Below are positions 44,360 through 57,131 of a stretch of DNA of 64,000 nucleotides, piece after piece. The number at the start of each line of letters is the position of its first letter. Within the stretch, counting starts at the first letter, position 1. The position numbers were made by a program, and so were the translations under genes. The notes under the pieces are model-generated. The model made no database searches. It was not told the origin of the DNA and was given only the letters and a program-made list of their open reading frames with translations. Source of the stretch: Perilla frutescens (lineage: Eukaryota; Streptophyta; Magnoliopsida; Lamiales; Lamiaceae); NCBI GenBank assembly GCA_026008535.1, contig BRKX01000012.1, forward strand, positions 27,805,848 to 27,869,847, given 5' to 3'.

Positions 44360-45683
44360 GTAGTGTTGATAAAATAATATCATAACGCTAACGTTGTATA
44401 TATATTTATATTGACATTATAGTTTATTTCATCAAATTAGAGTTTATAATTATTTTTTAAAATTTAATTCCATTTTTTAGACAATTGGAGTTTATTACAT
44501 CCGAATTACAGTTTATTCTATCTAGCTAATTAGGATTTATAATTATTTTTTAGAATTTTGTTTAATTTTCATTAACTGTACGGGAAAACCTTCATTAGCA
44601 TTACGACAATACTTTGTTTGCATGACAGTAATGCTTCGTTAACATTACGATATCAATATCAACTACCCAACACCTTTTTTATAAACATTATCAAATTACG
44701 CTAATACCACACCTAGAAAATTTATCAAATATTACAAAATTGTCATCACCCCTTTTAAGTAAATCTGGGTCTTATATTTTTGTTGATGGGTTATGATTCT
44801 CACACTATTATTAGTTTACACTATAACCACCCCATATATATATAAAGGAAAGATGATTATTTGTCCCCTTGGGGATGACCTAGTAGTGGAGTGATGTTTC
44901 TTGCGGCTAAAGGTCTCAAGTTCGGCCCACTACCAACACCACTAGGTGTGAGCCTGTCACACCTGGCCTGCCAGGTGTGGTTTGCAGGCTATTACACAGG
45001 GGCGGGGTTTACCTAGTGCGCACCACGGTAGCGGCTGCGGGTTACCCTCGACATAAAAAAAAAGGAAAGATGATTATTTCTGTCCAAATTTTTAAAATTG
45101 ATGACGTCAGCAATTCTAAAAAAAACCTTAAAATTTTTAAACGACCATAACTTGCTCATTTTTAATCCAATGCACACAAAAAATTTATCAAATTAAAGCT
45201 CTATTCGTACTATTTTATTTAAGATGTCGGAAGACCATGTTTATATGAAAAATATGGACGAAAAATACAAAAGATAAATTTCTACGCATACCCTAAGTTG
45301 TAAAAGTTTTCGTTGGCTTATAATAATGCTTCGTCAGCATTATGATAATGTATGTTAATAACTCATTTGTCATATGCTAGTATAATGTATTCACTGTGCT
45401 GGCGGAGAATTATCATAATGCTAATGTTGTGCATATTTATTAGGGTTTATTCAATATGATTATTTCATCTCAATTAGGGTTTATTCCATCTCAATTGTGA
45501 TTTATTCCATCTAATTATGATTTATAATTTTTTTTAATTTAATTTTCCCTTTTTAGTTCCTAATTGATTATCATGGTTTATTTAATCCAATTATGATTTA
45601 TAACGTATGTTGACAGAGTATTGTTATATGCTAACATAGTGTATTCACAGTGCTGACGAAGCAAAATCATAATGCTAATGTAG

Positions 45684-45719
<36 letters not shown>

Positions 45720-46130
45720 ATGATTTATTTCGATTCATTTAGGGTTTATCACATCCAATCAATGTTTATTTTATTCAATTGAGTTTATTTCATCACATTA
45801 TGGTTTCTTCCATTCAATTAGGGTTTATTAAATCAAATTAAGTTTATGATTATTTTTTAGAATATTTTTTTGCTAATAATATTAGAAAATTTTAATTAGC
45901 ATCGCGATAACATTTCGTTAGAATAATGATAATACTTCATTAGCATGACGATCATGTCATCAAATACTCTGTGATTTTTATAAAAATTATCGAATTACGT
46001 TAATGCCCCCGTCCGAAAAACTTTTCAAATATTATAAAATTGTCACCGCCCTTTTAATCAAATTTGGTCTTTTGATTTTTGAGGAGTATGTGGTGTGAGA
46101 TGTGGTTATAGTTCCCATTGATTTATTAAT
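44360..46130. repeat. Cluster of related AT-rich repeat units
   Basis: Units beginning ATCATAA(C/T)GCTAA(C/T)GTTGT-like recur at about 44382, 45417 and 45669. They are followed by series of (A)TTAGGGTTTATTCCATC-like words. The stretches 44700-44840 and 45975-46125 are direct copies: both run from ATTACGxTAAT through CAAATATTA(C/T)AAAATTGTCA to a TGTGGT/TATAACCACC end. A SINE has inserted between them. Probably tandem or partly duplicated copies of one non-autonomous transposon; class unknown. Confidence 0.5.
44863..45060 (+). mobile_element. tRNA-derived SINE with 19-bp target duplication
   Basis: The body starts with GGGGATGACCTAGTAGTGGA at 44871, after a short CCCCTT-type lead, and ends CTCGACATAAAAAA. 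It is flanked by perfect direct repeats AAAGGAAAGATGATTATTT (44844-44862 and 45061-45079). A box A-like GACCTAGTAGTGGAGTG and box B-like CTCAAGTTCGGCC are present. It is much GC-richer than its surroundings. A second, older fragment lies at 36965-37083. Confidence 0.85.
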
Positions 46131-47243
46131 AATTATATTAATAAATTTTAGATGGTAATTAACATGCCATTTACTCTGGAATTATTTGATCAAATTGATA
46201 GGTTTATTCCTTTCCTTTTTCTTTTTGAATAAATGTCAAATTTTCGTAAGGAATCTAGGATAAAAGAATGGGAACAAGTACTAATAAACAAAAAGACTCG
46301 AATGCCATAATAAACAACGGAGTGTGTCCTCATGAATACCTTCTTCGGCTAAAACCCATATCAAAATACTATATACCGTTCTTACTCATTTTTTTGTAAT
46401 ATAGTATTTGAATAATTATTTCTCAAACATATTATGTACTATTTTTTATGAGATTACAAGAATGATAAAATATAAATTTGGAGTTTTAATTGATTTTGAA
46501 TTTAAAATATATATAAGTTATCTATTAATTCAATATCGAAACACTCTAAAATCTAAATTAATTGGATTCATAATTGTGTTCCCGTACCTTATTGATCTCA
46601 GTTATCAATTCGAATATTGAAAAAGTAGAATTTCCAAGAGAAAAGGCAAGTCATCGTCATCGACCAACAAAAAAAAAAAAAAACCAAAAACCAAAAACCA
46701 GCTGCTTCAAGAAATTGTGACAAAAAGACAAGTTGCTTTTTGAAACGCGTACACAATTTTGTCAGAATCTATCAATTTTGATGTTTTTCAATTATTAATT
46801 AAATTGAAAAGGATCAAACCTAGTAAATAGGAGGATTCGTGACCACAATATTTTTGTGGTCAGATTTGGGTTAAAACTCTTATTGCTCTAATCTATTCAT
46901 CTATTTTAGTTAATTTGATCAATTTTGTTCTTCTTCTGTAATTCTTAGAACGCAAATGTAGTGATTTTTTTTTTCTTTTGGTTGCCTAGCATATCGTACA
47001 ATTGATTTTTCTTGACTTCATCTCTTCCAGTTCCAGGTCAATTAATGCGGTAGCTAGTGAAATTACTTGTCTTGATTCCTTAATTTGAACTTTAATTACT
47101 CTTATAGCACTAATTTAATTAGTGTAATATGACAATAATTAATCATGGTTAATGAAGTATCCCTCCAGCTACTAACTGATTGCAATTGATTTGGCTCCTT
47201 CACATTATAACACACACACACACACACACACACACATATTATG
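46131..47243. other. AT-rich intergenic DNA
   Basis: Nothing coding can be supported. A (CA)n tract at 47211-47236 precedes the next MITE. Confidence 0.5.
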
Positions 47244-47244
47244 G

Positions 47245-47663
47245 GGTATTATCAAATTTTAGTCCGACCTTTCAAGTAATTCACAAAAATGTCATGATCT
47301 TTTATAAATAACAATTTAATACCTGACCTTTTGAATATACAACAAATCTAGTTTGAAATTAATTTTCAGGCTTTTAATTGCCGACATGTAGCTTTTTGGC
47401 CGATTTTTTTAATGACGTAGAAAATACTTGTGTCACGTCAATTGATCGAATAGAATTCAAACAAAATTATATTTCAATCAACACCGTATATAAAAGATAC
47501 ACACCGTATATAAAAAGATACACGTTGGCAACTAAAAGCCCGAAAATTAATTTCAGACTATATTTGTTGTATATTCAAAAAGTCAGATATTAAATTGTTA
47601 TTTATAAAAGATCATGACATTTTGTGAATTACTTGAAAGGTCAGACAAAAATCTGATAATATT
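47245..47663. mobile_element. Foldback-type MITE with ~175-bp inverted repeats
   Basis: The left arm (GGTATTATCAAATTTTAGTC, then CGACCTTTCAAGTAATTCAC ... GAAATTAATTTTCAGGCTTTT) is matched in reverse by the right arm (AAAAGCCCGAAAATTAATTTC ... GTGAATTACTTGAAAGGTCAG ... TGATAATATTC). The arms are highly similar over about 175 bp, around a 70-bp loop containing a repeated ACACCGTATATAAAA unit. The long inverted repeats suggest a Mutator-type MITE. A clean 9-bp duplication was not found. Confidence 0.75.
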
Positions 47664-49091
47664 CATATATTATTGATGGATGAAGTATGAGATGAAATTA
47701 ATACCTTATATATATATATATACATACATAATTTTATAATTGAGGATGAAAAAGCAGTTTGGGCTTTGGATGCATTATAAATAGTTGTTTTAATTTCTAG
47801 CTCTCATCAATTGATACTAAAATGTTTACTTTAAAAGACATAATTAAATCTAAAATTTACAAATCCATGATCCGAAACTTACAAATTAACTTTTCCATAA
47901 TGACAATTAAAGAAAGGCAGGGGACAAAATCTGACCAACACAAAATTAAATTTATTTAGTCTACTCTAGCTTGTAAAAGATTTATGACAATAGTGTATGA
48001 AAAGCATATAATCGAGTTGAATTTTTAGGCAATTACTGTTATTGTCAAATCATTAAATTTAAACAATGCCCGCCTATTAACACAATTCGTAACGGAGGAG
48101 GATCCCGTGCGATTTTCATACCTCTCTTTACACAAAATATGTCCGTGAATATTTATATATATAACCACAGACAAAAAGACGATAATATATTAATATATAG
48201 TATTTGCAATTTACTCATTACAAAGTTTAAACGTGACATATTATCAAAAGTCACATCTGATCGCTTATATATATTATTTAATGAGTTAATTAGACTTTGT
48301 TGTAAAATGCAATAGAGCGTCGTCTTCATTGTCTGGTTACAAGAAATCGGACACAAAAATCCACCTAGACGATACTAAACGAAGATAACAAAAATAATAA
48401 TTAAAAAAAATGAATTGTTTGCATTAATTGTAGCGAAGAAAAGTTCTAATAACTTCTGATACTACGTCTCTCTCTCTCTCTCTTCTTCCCACCTCCCCAC
48501 ACTGCCGGTCTAAATACGTTTTTCTTGTTGTTTGCGAAGATAACTAGACGTGTTTCCACTTCTTCTTCGAGTAGTTTGATCTCCATTATTTCTATACTCT
48601 GCAACTGTGAACTGTTCACAGTTCGAAATTCAGACTCCCCCCACCCCAAAAAAAAATAAAAAAAAATAGTATAATATCCATGAATTTATTCAACGCTTCC
48701 CAGTTCATTGAACCTGGACGGAAACCCGGCTTCTCCTCTCAGGTTTCTCCTTGTTCAACTCTTAATTTTCTTATATTTTGTTATGATCTCATGCGAAAGA
48801 GATGGAACGTTCGTGCAACAAGTGTTGCTTTTACTATATATTTCTTTTAATTTGTTTGGTCGGAGATTCTTACGCTGTCATATAAATTTAATTTTGATTT
48901 ATTATTTTCTAGTTTCTTGAAGCTGCGATGACTGATGATGAGATGATAATAATGTAATTTCATATCTGTTTGCTGCCCGGTCACCGTACAAGTTGCAGAA
49001 GAAAGGTCAGATAGTACACACACACATATATATATATATATATTTGCTTACCACGTCTTAATTTTATTGTGTGTTTTTCGATTAATTGATA
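47664..49091. other. Intergenic; possible short leader exon near 48681-48743
   Basis: Mostly AT-rich. A less AT-rich stretch at 48440-49015 includes an ATG at 48681 opening 21 codons up to CTCAG/GTTTCTC, a plausible splice donor. No continuing exon or product could be recognised. Confidence 0.35.
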
Positions 49092-49181
49092 TTCCATCCG
49101 TCTCAATAGCAAGATCATCCTTTTTATTATTACTCTCTCTATTTTAATAGAAAGGGAACTTTGCTATTGGGACGGAGGTAG
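49092..49181. mobile_element. Short Stowaway-type MITE
   Basis: The 90-bp block begins TTCCATCCGTCTCAATAGCA and ends with the inverse of CTACCTCCGTCCCAATAGCA, flanked by TA on both sides (49090-49091, 49182-49183). The CTCCGTCCC-type ends and TA duplication fit Stowaway. Confidence 0.65.
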
Positions 49182-49183
49182 TA

Positions 49184-51083
49184 TATAGTAAGATGATAGC
49201 ATAGAGATATCAAACATTATCGAATCAATTATAGTTATTTTGTTTCGCCATGGGAATGATGGCATTTCTATTTTATAATAGTACTTCTAATATTTATGTA
49301 TATTTTATCAGCACTTCCATCAGAAAATTAAATGCCTTCCTGAAACTAATTAAATATTATAGTACTTGATTAATTGAAGTTATATTTAGAGGTTTAGATT
49401 GATAAGAAAGTTGGGATATAATGAGATTAAATATTATAGTACTAGTTAGGCTAAGAGATTTTTTGTCACAACTTTAATTTCTAAAGTAGTGAAATTCGCC
49501 GAGCAGGTATACGTATGATTTAGGTTGAATCAATATTTTTAAAAAGACTAATGTAAATTTTGTTAGAAGGTTTTTAAATAAAATAATATAATATTTACAA
49601 TATTGTGATTAATCTAATCAAATCGACCTTTCCTATATGTGGAAGGGCTTCGCACAGACCTTCAACGTTAAAATAATACTTAATATTAAGTGTGGGCCGG
49701 GTCACTGAAGGGGTAAAATTCTTTCATAAATTAAATTTGATTTATCTCTCATAAATGCTATATTCTATTTCGTTTATTTGTAGAAAATTTCTACATCCTA
49801 AACTTCAAAAAAAAAAAAGTATATGATATAGAATAGATACACCAAATCATAGACTGAATTATATAAACAAGAAAAATCTTGAGTGGCTGGAAATGCCACC
49901 TTTTACGAAAAAATTGAAGTCTTTGACTTTTCTTTTTCTTCTCCCTTAAATAAAAAAAATAAATAACATGGGCAGGTCCCATTTGCACTTTTAATTATGA
50001 TTCTTTTTTTATTCCCTCCCAAGTTTCCAACTGCTTTCCAATTTTCGTTTTTAATTTCTTTTTTCAATCCAAATAGAGAGAAATTGGACTCGAAATCTCT
50101 TCCTTTTTATATAAGAGAGGTCACCATTTGTGTGTCCGGACGGAAGGTACCAATTGCTTCCCCCTCTTCATTCTGATGGTCACCTGTCAATTATACTGCA
50201 CATGCAAGTGGTTATCTTAAACTATACATATACATACATACATACATACATATATAACTAAAACAACATTTTTTCAATAAATAATTATTATCGAAAACTA
50301 TCTATTAATTAGTACTCGTAGCTTTATTCATTGTTAGAAGTCAGGAGTGGGCCTCGGTGTTTTAATCTCAAGTATCATTTGTTCGTATAAAATAAAACGT
50401 GCGGATACTCATAATGTCATACAGATTAAAGTGGAGTACAAAATAAATTAAAATAGGGGATTGAAGAAGAAGAAGAAGAAGAAGATGATGATGAAGAATG
50501 AATATTCCCACTTTCATGGGCTGAGCGCGGAGACTGGACATTGTGCTGTAATCTCTGTTCACACTTATTTTCTTTAGTTAGATACAAACCATTATTTGAG
50601 GAGGGGGGAAGAAATTCAGAAAGCAAAAGTTAACTGGTAAAGGAACTTAGAAAAGGCAGTACGTGGACTAGCTAGCTAGCAAACTATTTTAGACCTTCAA
50701 ACTGTGAGGCTGTCAGTTTCCAAAGTCAACTCAATTAATTAATTACATCAACCTATCTTATAAAATAATCACAAACTTATCTAGTTCTTGAGTAGCATAA
50801 CCTCAATCAACCTCTAATCATTCATGATTAGAATAAACTTATATTAGATTAGCTAACATAAGCCAAAATCTGCACTTAGTTTGGATGTAATCTAGATTCA
50901 TTCTCATCGCGATCACACTTGATTGATATACACACAGTTGACTATACAGATTCTTGCAGCTTATATAATCCATAATTCTTGTCTCATCTTTTCATATATA
51001 TTCTTGAAACATTAATTGCAGTTTTCTATGCTTCTCACCACTTCCTGCTAGCTAGCTGGTATATACAAGCTCATGATCGATCA

Positions 51084-51134
<51 letters not shown>

Positions 51135-51199
51135 GTTGGTTTTGTTGATATATATACATATATGTGATTAATTAGGTACGTAGGTGATCGATCAGGAAT
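49184..51199. other. Intergenic region and SULTR1 promoter/leader
   Basis: AT-rich DNA without a recognised gene. A TATA-like CTTATATAATCC lies at 50960-50971. A (CT)n/(TA)n tract (51087-51134) lies in the leader just upstream of the sulfate-transporter ATG. Confidence 0.45.
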
Positions 51200-52470
51200 A
51201 TGAGTGGGAATCGTATTGGAGACGAGGGTGAAGACATTGGGAGCGCAGTTTCGTCGCAGCGGCATGGGGAGGTGGGGGAGGCAGCTGCTTACGTTCACAA
51301 GGTTGGGAAGCCACCAAAACAGAAGTTGGTTGAAGAGATAAAGTACACTTTGAAGGAGACTTTCTTCCACGATGACCCTCTTCGCCATTTCAAGGATCAA
51401 CCCAAATCCAAGAAGCTGCTGCTCGGAATTCAATCTGTTTTCCCCATTCTTGAATGGGGACGACGCTACAAACTTCACATGTTCAAAGGCGATCTAATCG
51501 CTGGCCTTACTATTGCAAGTCTCTGCATTCCTCAGGTACATATATATATCCAAATTAATTTCTACCTATACAGCTAGCTGCATGTGTTGTTTAATTTGTT
51601 TCTCTTTAATTTCATCCATCCTAATATGTATCTTGTTTTGTTTTTTTGGCTTGCAGGATATTGGATATGCAAAGCTAGCGAATTTGGATCCTCAATATGG
51701 ATTGTGTAGGGTTTAATTTCTCTTCATATATATATATATATATATATATTACATCCTTATATATATATATATATATATATATATCTAAGTATCGTTACAT
51801 GTATATTTGCAGATAGTAGTTTTGTTCCACCTCTGATTTATGCAATAATGGGGAGCTCAAGAGATATAGCAATTGGACCGGTGGCCGTGGTGTCTCTGTT
51901 GCTTGGAACCATGCTTCAAGACGAGATCGATCCCAAGAAACACAAACACGAGTACGAGCGCCTTGCCTTTACGGCTACATTCTTTGCTGGAATCACTCAG
52001 TTTGCACTTGGTTTCTTCAGGTATATTAAAAATAATAATAATAATATAATCTAGTAGAGGTACGTAGCTAGATGCTGAATTGCTCCGGTGCATGTGTATA
52101 TAATGTATAGGCTGGGATTCTTGATCGACTTTCTGTCTCATGCTGCAATCGTTGGATTCATGGGTGGAGCAGCCATAACCATCAGCCTTCAACAGCTCAA
52201 GGGCTTGCTTGGTATTAAGACTGCCCAATTCACCAAGAAAACCGACATTGTTTCTGTTATGCGCTCCGTCTTCACTACCCTCCATCACGGGGTATGATCA
52301 CTTCACTCTCAATGCTGCCTGCATCTAAATGCTAATTACTCTTTCAATAATTGATATATTCATTTATATATTGCAGTGGAATTGGGAGACCATTGTAATA
52401 GGAGTCGCGTTCTTGGCTTTTCTGCTCCTTGCCAAGTATATTGTAAGAATCCAAACAACAACAACAAAAA

Positions 52471-52520
<50 letters not shown>

Positions 52521-54120
52521 CATATATGTATCAGTATCATCATCATCATCATCATCATCATCATTTCTCATGATGATCTGCAGGCGAAAAGGAAGAAGAA
52601 GCTATTTTGGGTTTCTGCAATAGCTCCATTGATCTCTGTCATCGTTTCCACCTTCTTCGTATACATCACTCGTGCAGATAAGAAAGGAGTCCAAATCGTA
52701 CGTACTATATATTACTATGCTACTGCTAGTTGAAATTAATTAAACTTGTCAAAAAAATGATGAATTAAATAATTTGCTTGAATTTGTTCAAGGTCAAACA
52801 CATTGATAAAGGCATCAATCCTCCGTCTATCCACGAAATCTATTTCACCGGAACCTACGTGGCAAAGGGATTCAAGATCGGCGCCATAGCCGGCCTCATT
52901 GGACTAACCGTACGTAATTAATTAATTAAATGTGAATATTGAATGAATTATGATTAATTACATTTGCAGGAAGCTGTGGCGATTGGTAGAACTTTCGCGG
53001 CGATGAAGGACTATCACTTGGACGGGAACAAGGAAATGGTGGCATTAGGCACGATGAATGTGATCGGGTCGTTCACATCTTGCTACGTGGCAACAGGGTC
53101 ATTCTCACGGTCTGCTGTGAACTACATGGCCGGGTGCAACACGGCGGTGTCGAACATGGTGATGTCATGTGTGGTGCTGCTGACGCTGTATGTGATCACC
53201 CCTCTGTTCAAGTACACCCCCAACGCCATTCTTGCTTCCATCATCATCTCAGCTGTGGTAGGGCTCATCGACTTGGAAGCCATGAAGCTCATTTGGAAGA
53301 TTGACAAATTTGATTTCGTTGCTTGCATGGGAGCCTTCTTTGGAGTCGTCTTCATCGGTGTAGAATTAGGCCTTCTCATCGCTGTTGCAATTTCCTTCGC
53401 CAAGATTCTTCTTCAAGTCACCCGCCCTCGAACTGCTGTTCTTGGCAGAATCCCCAGAACTGCAGTTTATAGGAACATTCAGCAGTACCCCGAGGCCACT
53501 AAGCTCCCGGGCCTTCTCATTGTTCGTGTTGATTCTGCAATCTACTTCTCCAACTCCAATTACATTAGGGAGAGGTACGTACGTAATCCTATATAGCTAC
53601 TATACATACTCCAATCAATCAATATTAATTAATTATTTCATCCATCTCTTCTAGGATACTGAGGATGCTCACTGATGAAGAGGATCAAGACCTCAAGGAT
53701 ACTAAACAGAAAATCAAGTATTTGATCATTGAAATGTCTCGTAAGAATTAATCAATTCATCATATATCTATTTAATACCTAATTAATAATTCACTCTTAA
53801 TTCCTTTTTGTTGTTGCTTCATGTCAGCTGTGACTGATATAGACACTAGTGGTATTCATTCATTGGAAGATCTACACAAGGGTCTAAAAAAGAGAGATAT
53901 AGAGGTGAGTTGTTGGCATGCATGCACGTCTCATATATAGATATACTTGACGTATAATCATTCTTTTATATTGTTGTTTCAGCTTGTTCTAGCAAATCCC
54001 GGACAGGCGGTGCTGGACAAGTTGCACGCCTCCGACTTTGCTAACACAATCGGAGACGACAATATCTTCCTCACCGTGTCAGATGCGGTTGCGATTTTGG
54101 CTCCCAAGTTGGAGCCTTGA
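51200..54120 (+). CDS. SULTR1: High-affinity sulfate transporter, group 1 (SULTR1)
   Basis: Eleven exons: 51200-51535, 51657-51705, 51813-52020, 52111-52291, 52377-52442, 52584-52697, 52793-52909, 52970-53574, 53655-53740, 53828-53904 and 53983-54120. Together they give 1977 nt (658 aa). Landmarks are HKVGKPPKQ, DDPLRHFKDQPKS, DLIAGLTIASLCIPQDIGYA (the SulP signature region), GPVAVVSLLLG, GFLIDFLSHAAIVGFMGGAA, EAVAIGRTFAAMKDY, SFSRSAVNYMAGC and a C-terminal STAS domain with IEMSPVTDIDTSGIHSLEDL. It is a plasma-membrane H+/sulfate symporter with about 12 membrane segments, likely for root uptake. Similarity to SULTR1;1-1;3 is high along the whole length; the exact paralogue is not decided. Introns carry (TA)n, (CT)n and (CAT)n microsatellites. 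Confidence 0.95.
51727..52563. repeat. Microsatellites in SULTR1 introns
   Basis: (TA)n runs lie at about 51727-51784. (CT)n is at about 52473-52518 and (CAT)n at about 52536-52563. All are inside introns, so length changes would not alter the protein. Confidence 0.85.
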
Positions 54121-54849
54121 GATGGATTTATTTTCAGATCACATTTGATCAAATTGAAGATGTGTTTTTCAACAGTGTGTGAACAATCAAATTAAAGGGA
54201 GTTTCATCAAGTTTGTAAACCTGTGATATATATATACTTTGTTTCAACACTACTTGTAACATTGATGATATATTTGTGTCTAATTAATATACATGCTTTT
54301 TTATTTTCATTTTCTTCACAATTATCTTGTTCATGATAGAGATGATTGATGTCTCTAATGTACGTTTTGTTTGAGAATTCAAAGTGTTTATTCATATATT
54401 CACATGCCAACCTGGTTTGCTTTGTTTCAACTTTCAATACAGGATGATTTTTGTTCTTTGGACCTGCTCACTTGTTAGTTGTTATGAAGCCATAAAAGTA
54501 GAAATTAAATTCAGTTTTCGCTGCCGAATTGTGTGTAATTTTTTTCGATTTCAGACCTAATTAAAAGATGAATTATGCTTCTTCCACATTATGAAAAATA
54601 TGAAATAATATCTTCTTCCTTAACCCAATGAAATACAAAAATATATTAATCATAATATAGTAAAAGGCAAAATAGATTCAGCAGTTGATTCAAAAAAAAA
54701 AAAAAAAACAGTGACAAGAATTCTGAATATCAATACTAATTAAGAAGAAACATCTGAAATTGGAATCTATGTACCAACATATATCTAAAAATAAGACCTA
54801 ATCTCCCGGAGACAATCTCAAGAAAAATTTGGCAGCCCTGATGATGGTT
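54121..54849. other. Convergent 3' regions of SULTR1 and the LTPG gene
   Basis: The two 3' ends face each other. A poly(A) run lies near 54692-54708. No gene is seen. Confidence 0.55.
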
Positions 54850-56191
54850 TCAGAATAGTGCAGATGATGCAGCAGCTGCAAGTGCAACGAACAACACGAG
54901 GGGAGTGAGGAGGGAGGAAGCACCCGAGCTAGATGGTGCCGGGGCTGGAGATACTTCATTAGCTCCAATGCTTGGAGTAGGAGGCTCAGCAACTGAGCTC
55001 GGAGATACAGCCAATGGAGATTCAGCTGGTGCACAACAATATATATGTATTAACACAAACTATCATTTGGATTCGGATCAAGGTTCAACTGCATATAACT
55101 ACAATGTTAGATAAATGAGTGGTCTTTACAAATACCCATTTTCAAGAAATAGCTAAAATCTAAATGAAAGGCGTGTGCAAGTTTCAAACAATTTCGACCC
55201 ATTGGCCTCATTTATAGTTAGAATTAAATATTACATTGGATTTTTTTACGAGGTAATTCAACACAAATTATGTCAGATATAATATTTCACACATATCTAG
55301 GTTTGAAAGCAATCTAAAAAATCACATAGCTATGTGCAAACATGAATGTGAGAATTAGGAGATAATTAAGCGAGTACCTGGAGCAGCACCTGTACCAATG
55401 CTCACTGTTGACGGGAAAACAAAAATAGTATTAAAATTGAGTAATCAAAGTAAGAATCTGCACAAGTATTGAATTGGTAAAAAAAAAGATTTACGAAATT
55501 AGAGAATAAAGCAACACCCACAAAAGCAGTAGTGGGGATGGAATAAATAAATCAAATGAGCAATTAAGGCAGTAGGCAGACAATAAAAAAGGTCATTTTC
55601 CCCAGGGGAAAATATTTTTTGAGATCCCTTTTTATGATTGAAATATGGATATGGATGTGATTGCGGGAAAAAAAATGGATTATAACTGACAATAGCAAGT
55701 TAAGATTTTTCCATTTTAAAATTAAATGCATTTTTAATATTTTCCCATTCCCCCGATTGGCCGATTTTAAAGAAACTCATTCACATCTGAAATATAATTG
55801 ATTAAAAAAATATCTAGCATCAAAATAGGCAGAAGAAAAGGAAATTAAGAGAGAGAGAGAGCGTACGGCCGCAGTTAGTGACGGAGGGGGCGGAGACGTG
55901 GCAGGCGGCGGGGAGAGTCATGGCTTTGGAGACATTGAGGGTGACGCCCAACTGCGCGCTGTTACGAAAGGCTTCGCAGAGGCAGTCGGCGTCGGTTTTG
56001 AGCACGGTTTTGAGGCCGGAGCAGCAGGTTCCCTCGGGTTTCTTGGTGGTGCTCCCCGCCGTCACGAATGTCAGGCAGTCCGCCATGTTCAGCACCAGGC
56101 TTGAGCAGTCCACCGCCGGCGCCGGCGCCGCCCACACTGCCGCTACTAGGAGGCTGCACACCATGCACAAAACCGGGATTCTCGCTGCCAT
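54850..56191 (-). CDS. GPI-anchored non-specific lipid-transfer protein
   Basis: Exons 55867-56191, 55378-55404 and 54850-55025 (minus, GT-AG) give 175 residues. The signal peptide is MAARIPVLCMVCSLLVAAVWA. The eight-cysteine LTP core follows: DC-SSLVLNMAD-C, GT-CC-SGL, D-C-L-C-EAF, AA-C-HVS and TN-C. A Pro/Ser/Ala-rich linker and a hydrophobic tail (SSLLTPLVLFVALAAAASS) predict a GPI anchor. This is the LTPG/xylogen-like architecture. Such proteins sit on the outer plasma membrane and act in lipid or cuticle transport or cell-wall signalling; the exact role here is unknown. Exon 2 is only 27 nt and lies about 350-460 nt from its neighbours, but phase and borders fit. A TATA box lies about 115-130 bp upstream of the ATG. 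Confidence 0.9.
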
Positions 56192-56305
56192 ATTCTTGGT
56201 ATCCGTGCTTGACGCTTGTGATGATGAGTGACTGTGTTAGTGTTTGGAGAGAGAGAGATAGAGAGAAGGTGGTTGAGTGTGTAGGACTAGTGCAATGCAA
56301 GGGAG

Positions 56306-56318
56306 TTATATATATAAA
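56306..56318 (-). promoter_or_regulatory. TATA box of the LTPG gene
   Basis: TTTATATATATAA on the minus strand, 115-127 bp upstream of the ATG at 56191. This leaves a leader of roughly 80-90 nt, with (CT)n sequence, typical for plant genes. Confidence 0.55.
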
Positions 56319-57079
56319 GGTGGGGACTGGGGGTGGGTAGAAAGAAAAGCAGACGAGGGTTGGGGGACACGTGGAATGAGGTGTCTCTCTTTTTCACATT
56401 TCATTTTGGGGTTTTCAAAAGAGACGTTATTTTCCGAAATTTTGAAATACCAAAACCAGAGAGAGAGAGAGAAATAAATGAATTAGTGATGGTAATGATT
56501 CTCCGATTTTTTTTTTTTTTTTAGAAGTGTTAAAGTTCAAGATTTCACGGATTGTTAAATTTGCAAGAATTTACTCACATACCAGGCGTGCTAAATGTTG
56601 AATATGTTTGATTTGATTGAGATATTTTTACCGTAAATATCAATATTATTTTTATTTTGTTGTATTAAAATTCTCTATAAAATTTCAAAATTTAAAATAT
56701 TATTTAATTAATTGCCATATATTGTGTGGATATTTTACAATAAAATTTTAATTAATATGTGTGAGGTTATTTTAATCTGAAACTTTTAATAATTATACTA
56801 TATAGATGGTGTTACGCATGACGAACTCTTGTATAATCATGAGTTTTGATGCAAACAAATATAATATTAGAGTGTCATAAATATTTATCATCTCTTATAC
56901 TGCCTAGCAAAACAAGACTTTATGTACACATAATTTTTTTTTATGTCATCTATGAATAAAAATAACTCTTTTAATTTAGTATTTATTATGATAGTACAAT
57001 AGAGAGGTTTTTTTTGGTTGGAAGAACATATAATAATCGTGTTACAAAAATAATGATTTCTATTGTTCACATTTCATTA

Positions 57080-57131
<52 letters not shown>

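Noticed and set aside
47211..47236. CRISPR-like or functional short repeat arrays (CA, TA, CT, AAT tracts)
   Set aside because: These are simple microsatellites of a plant genome without spacers.
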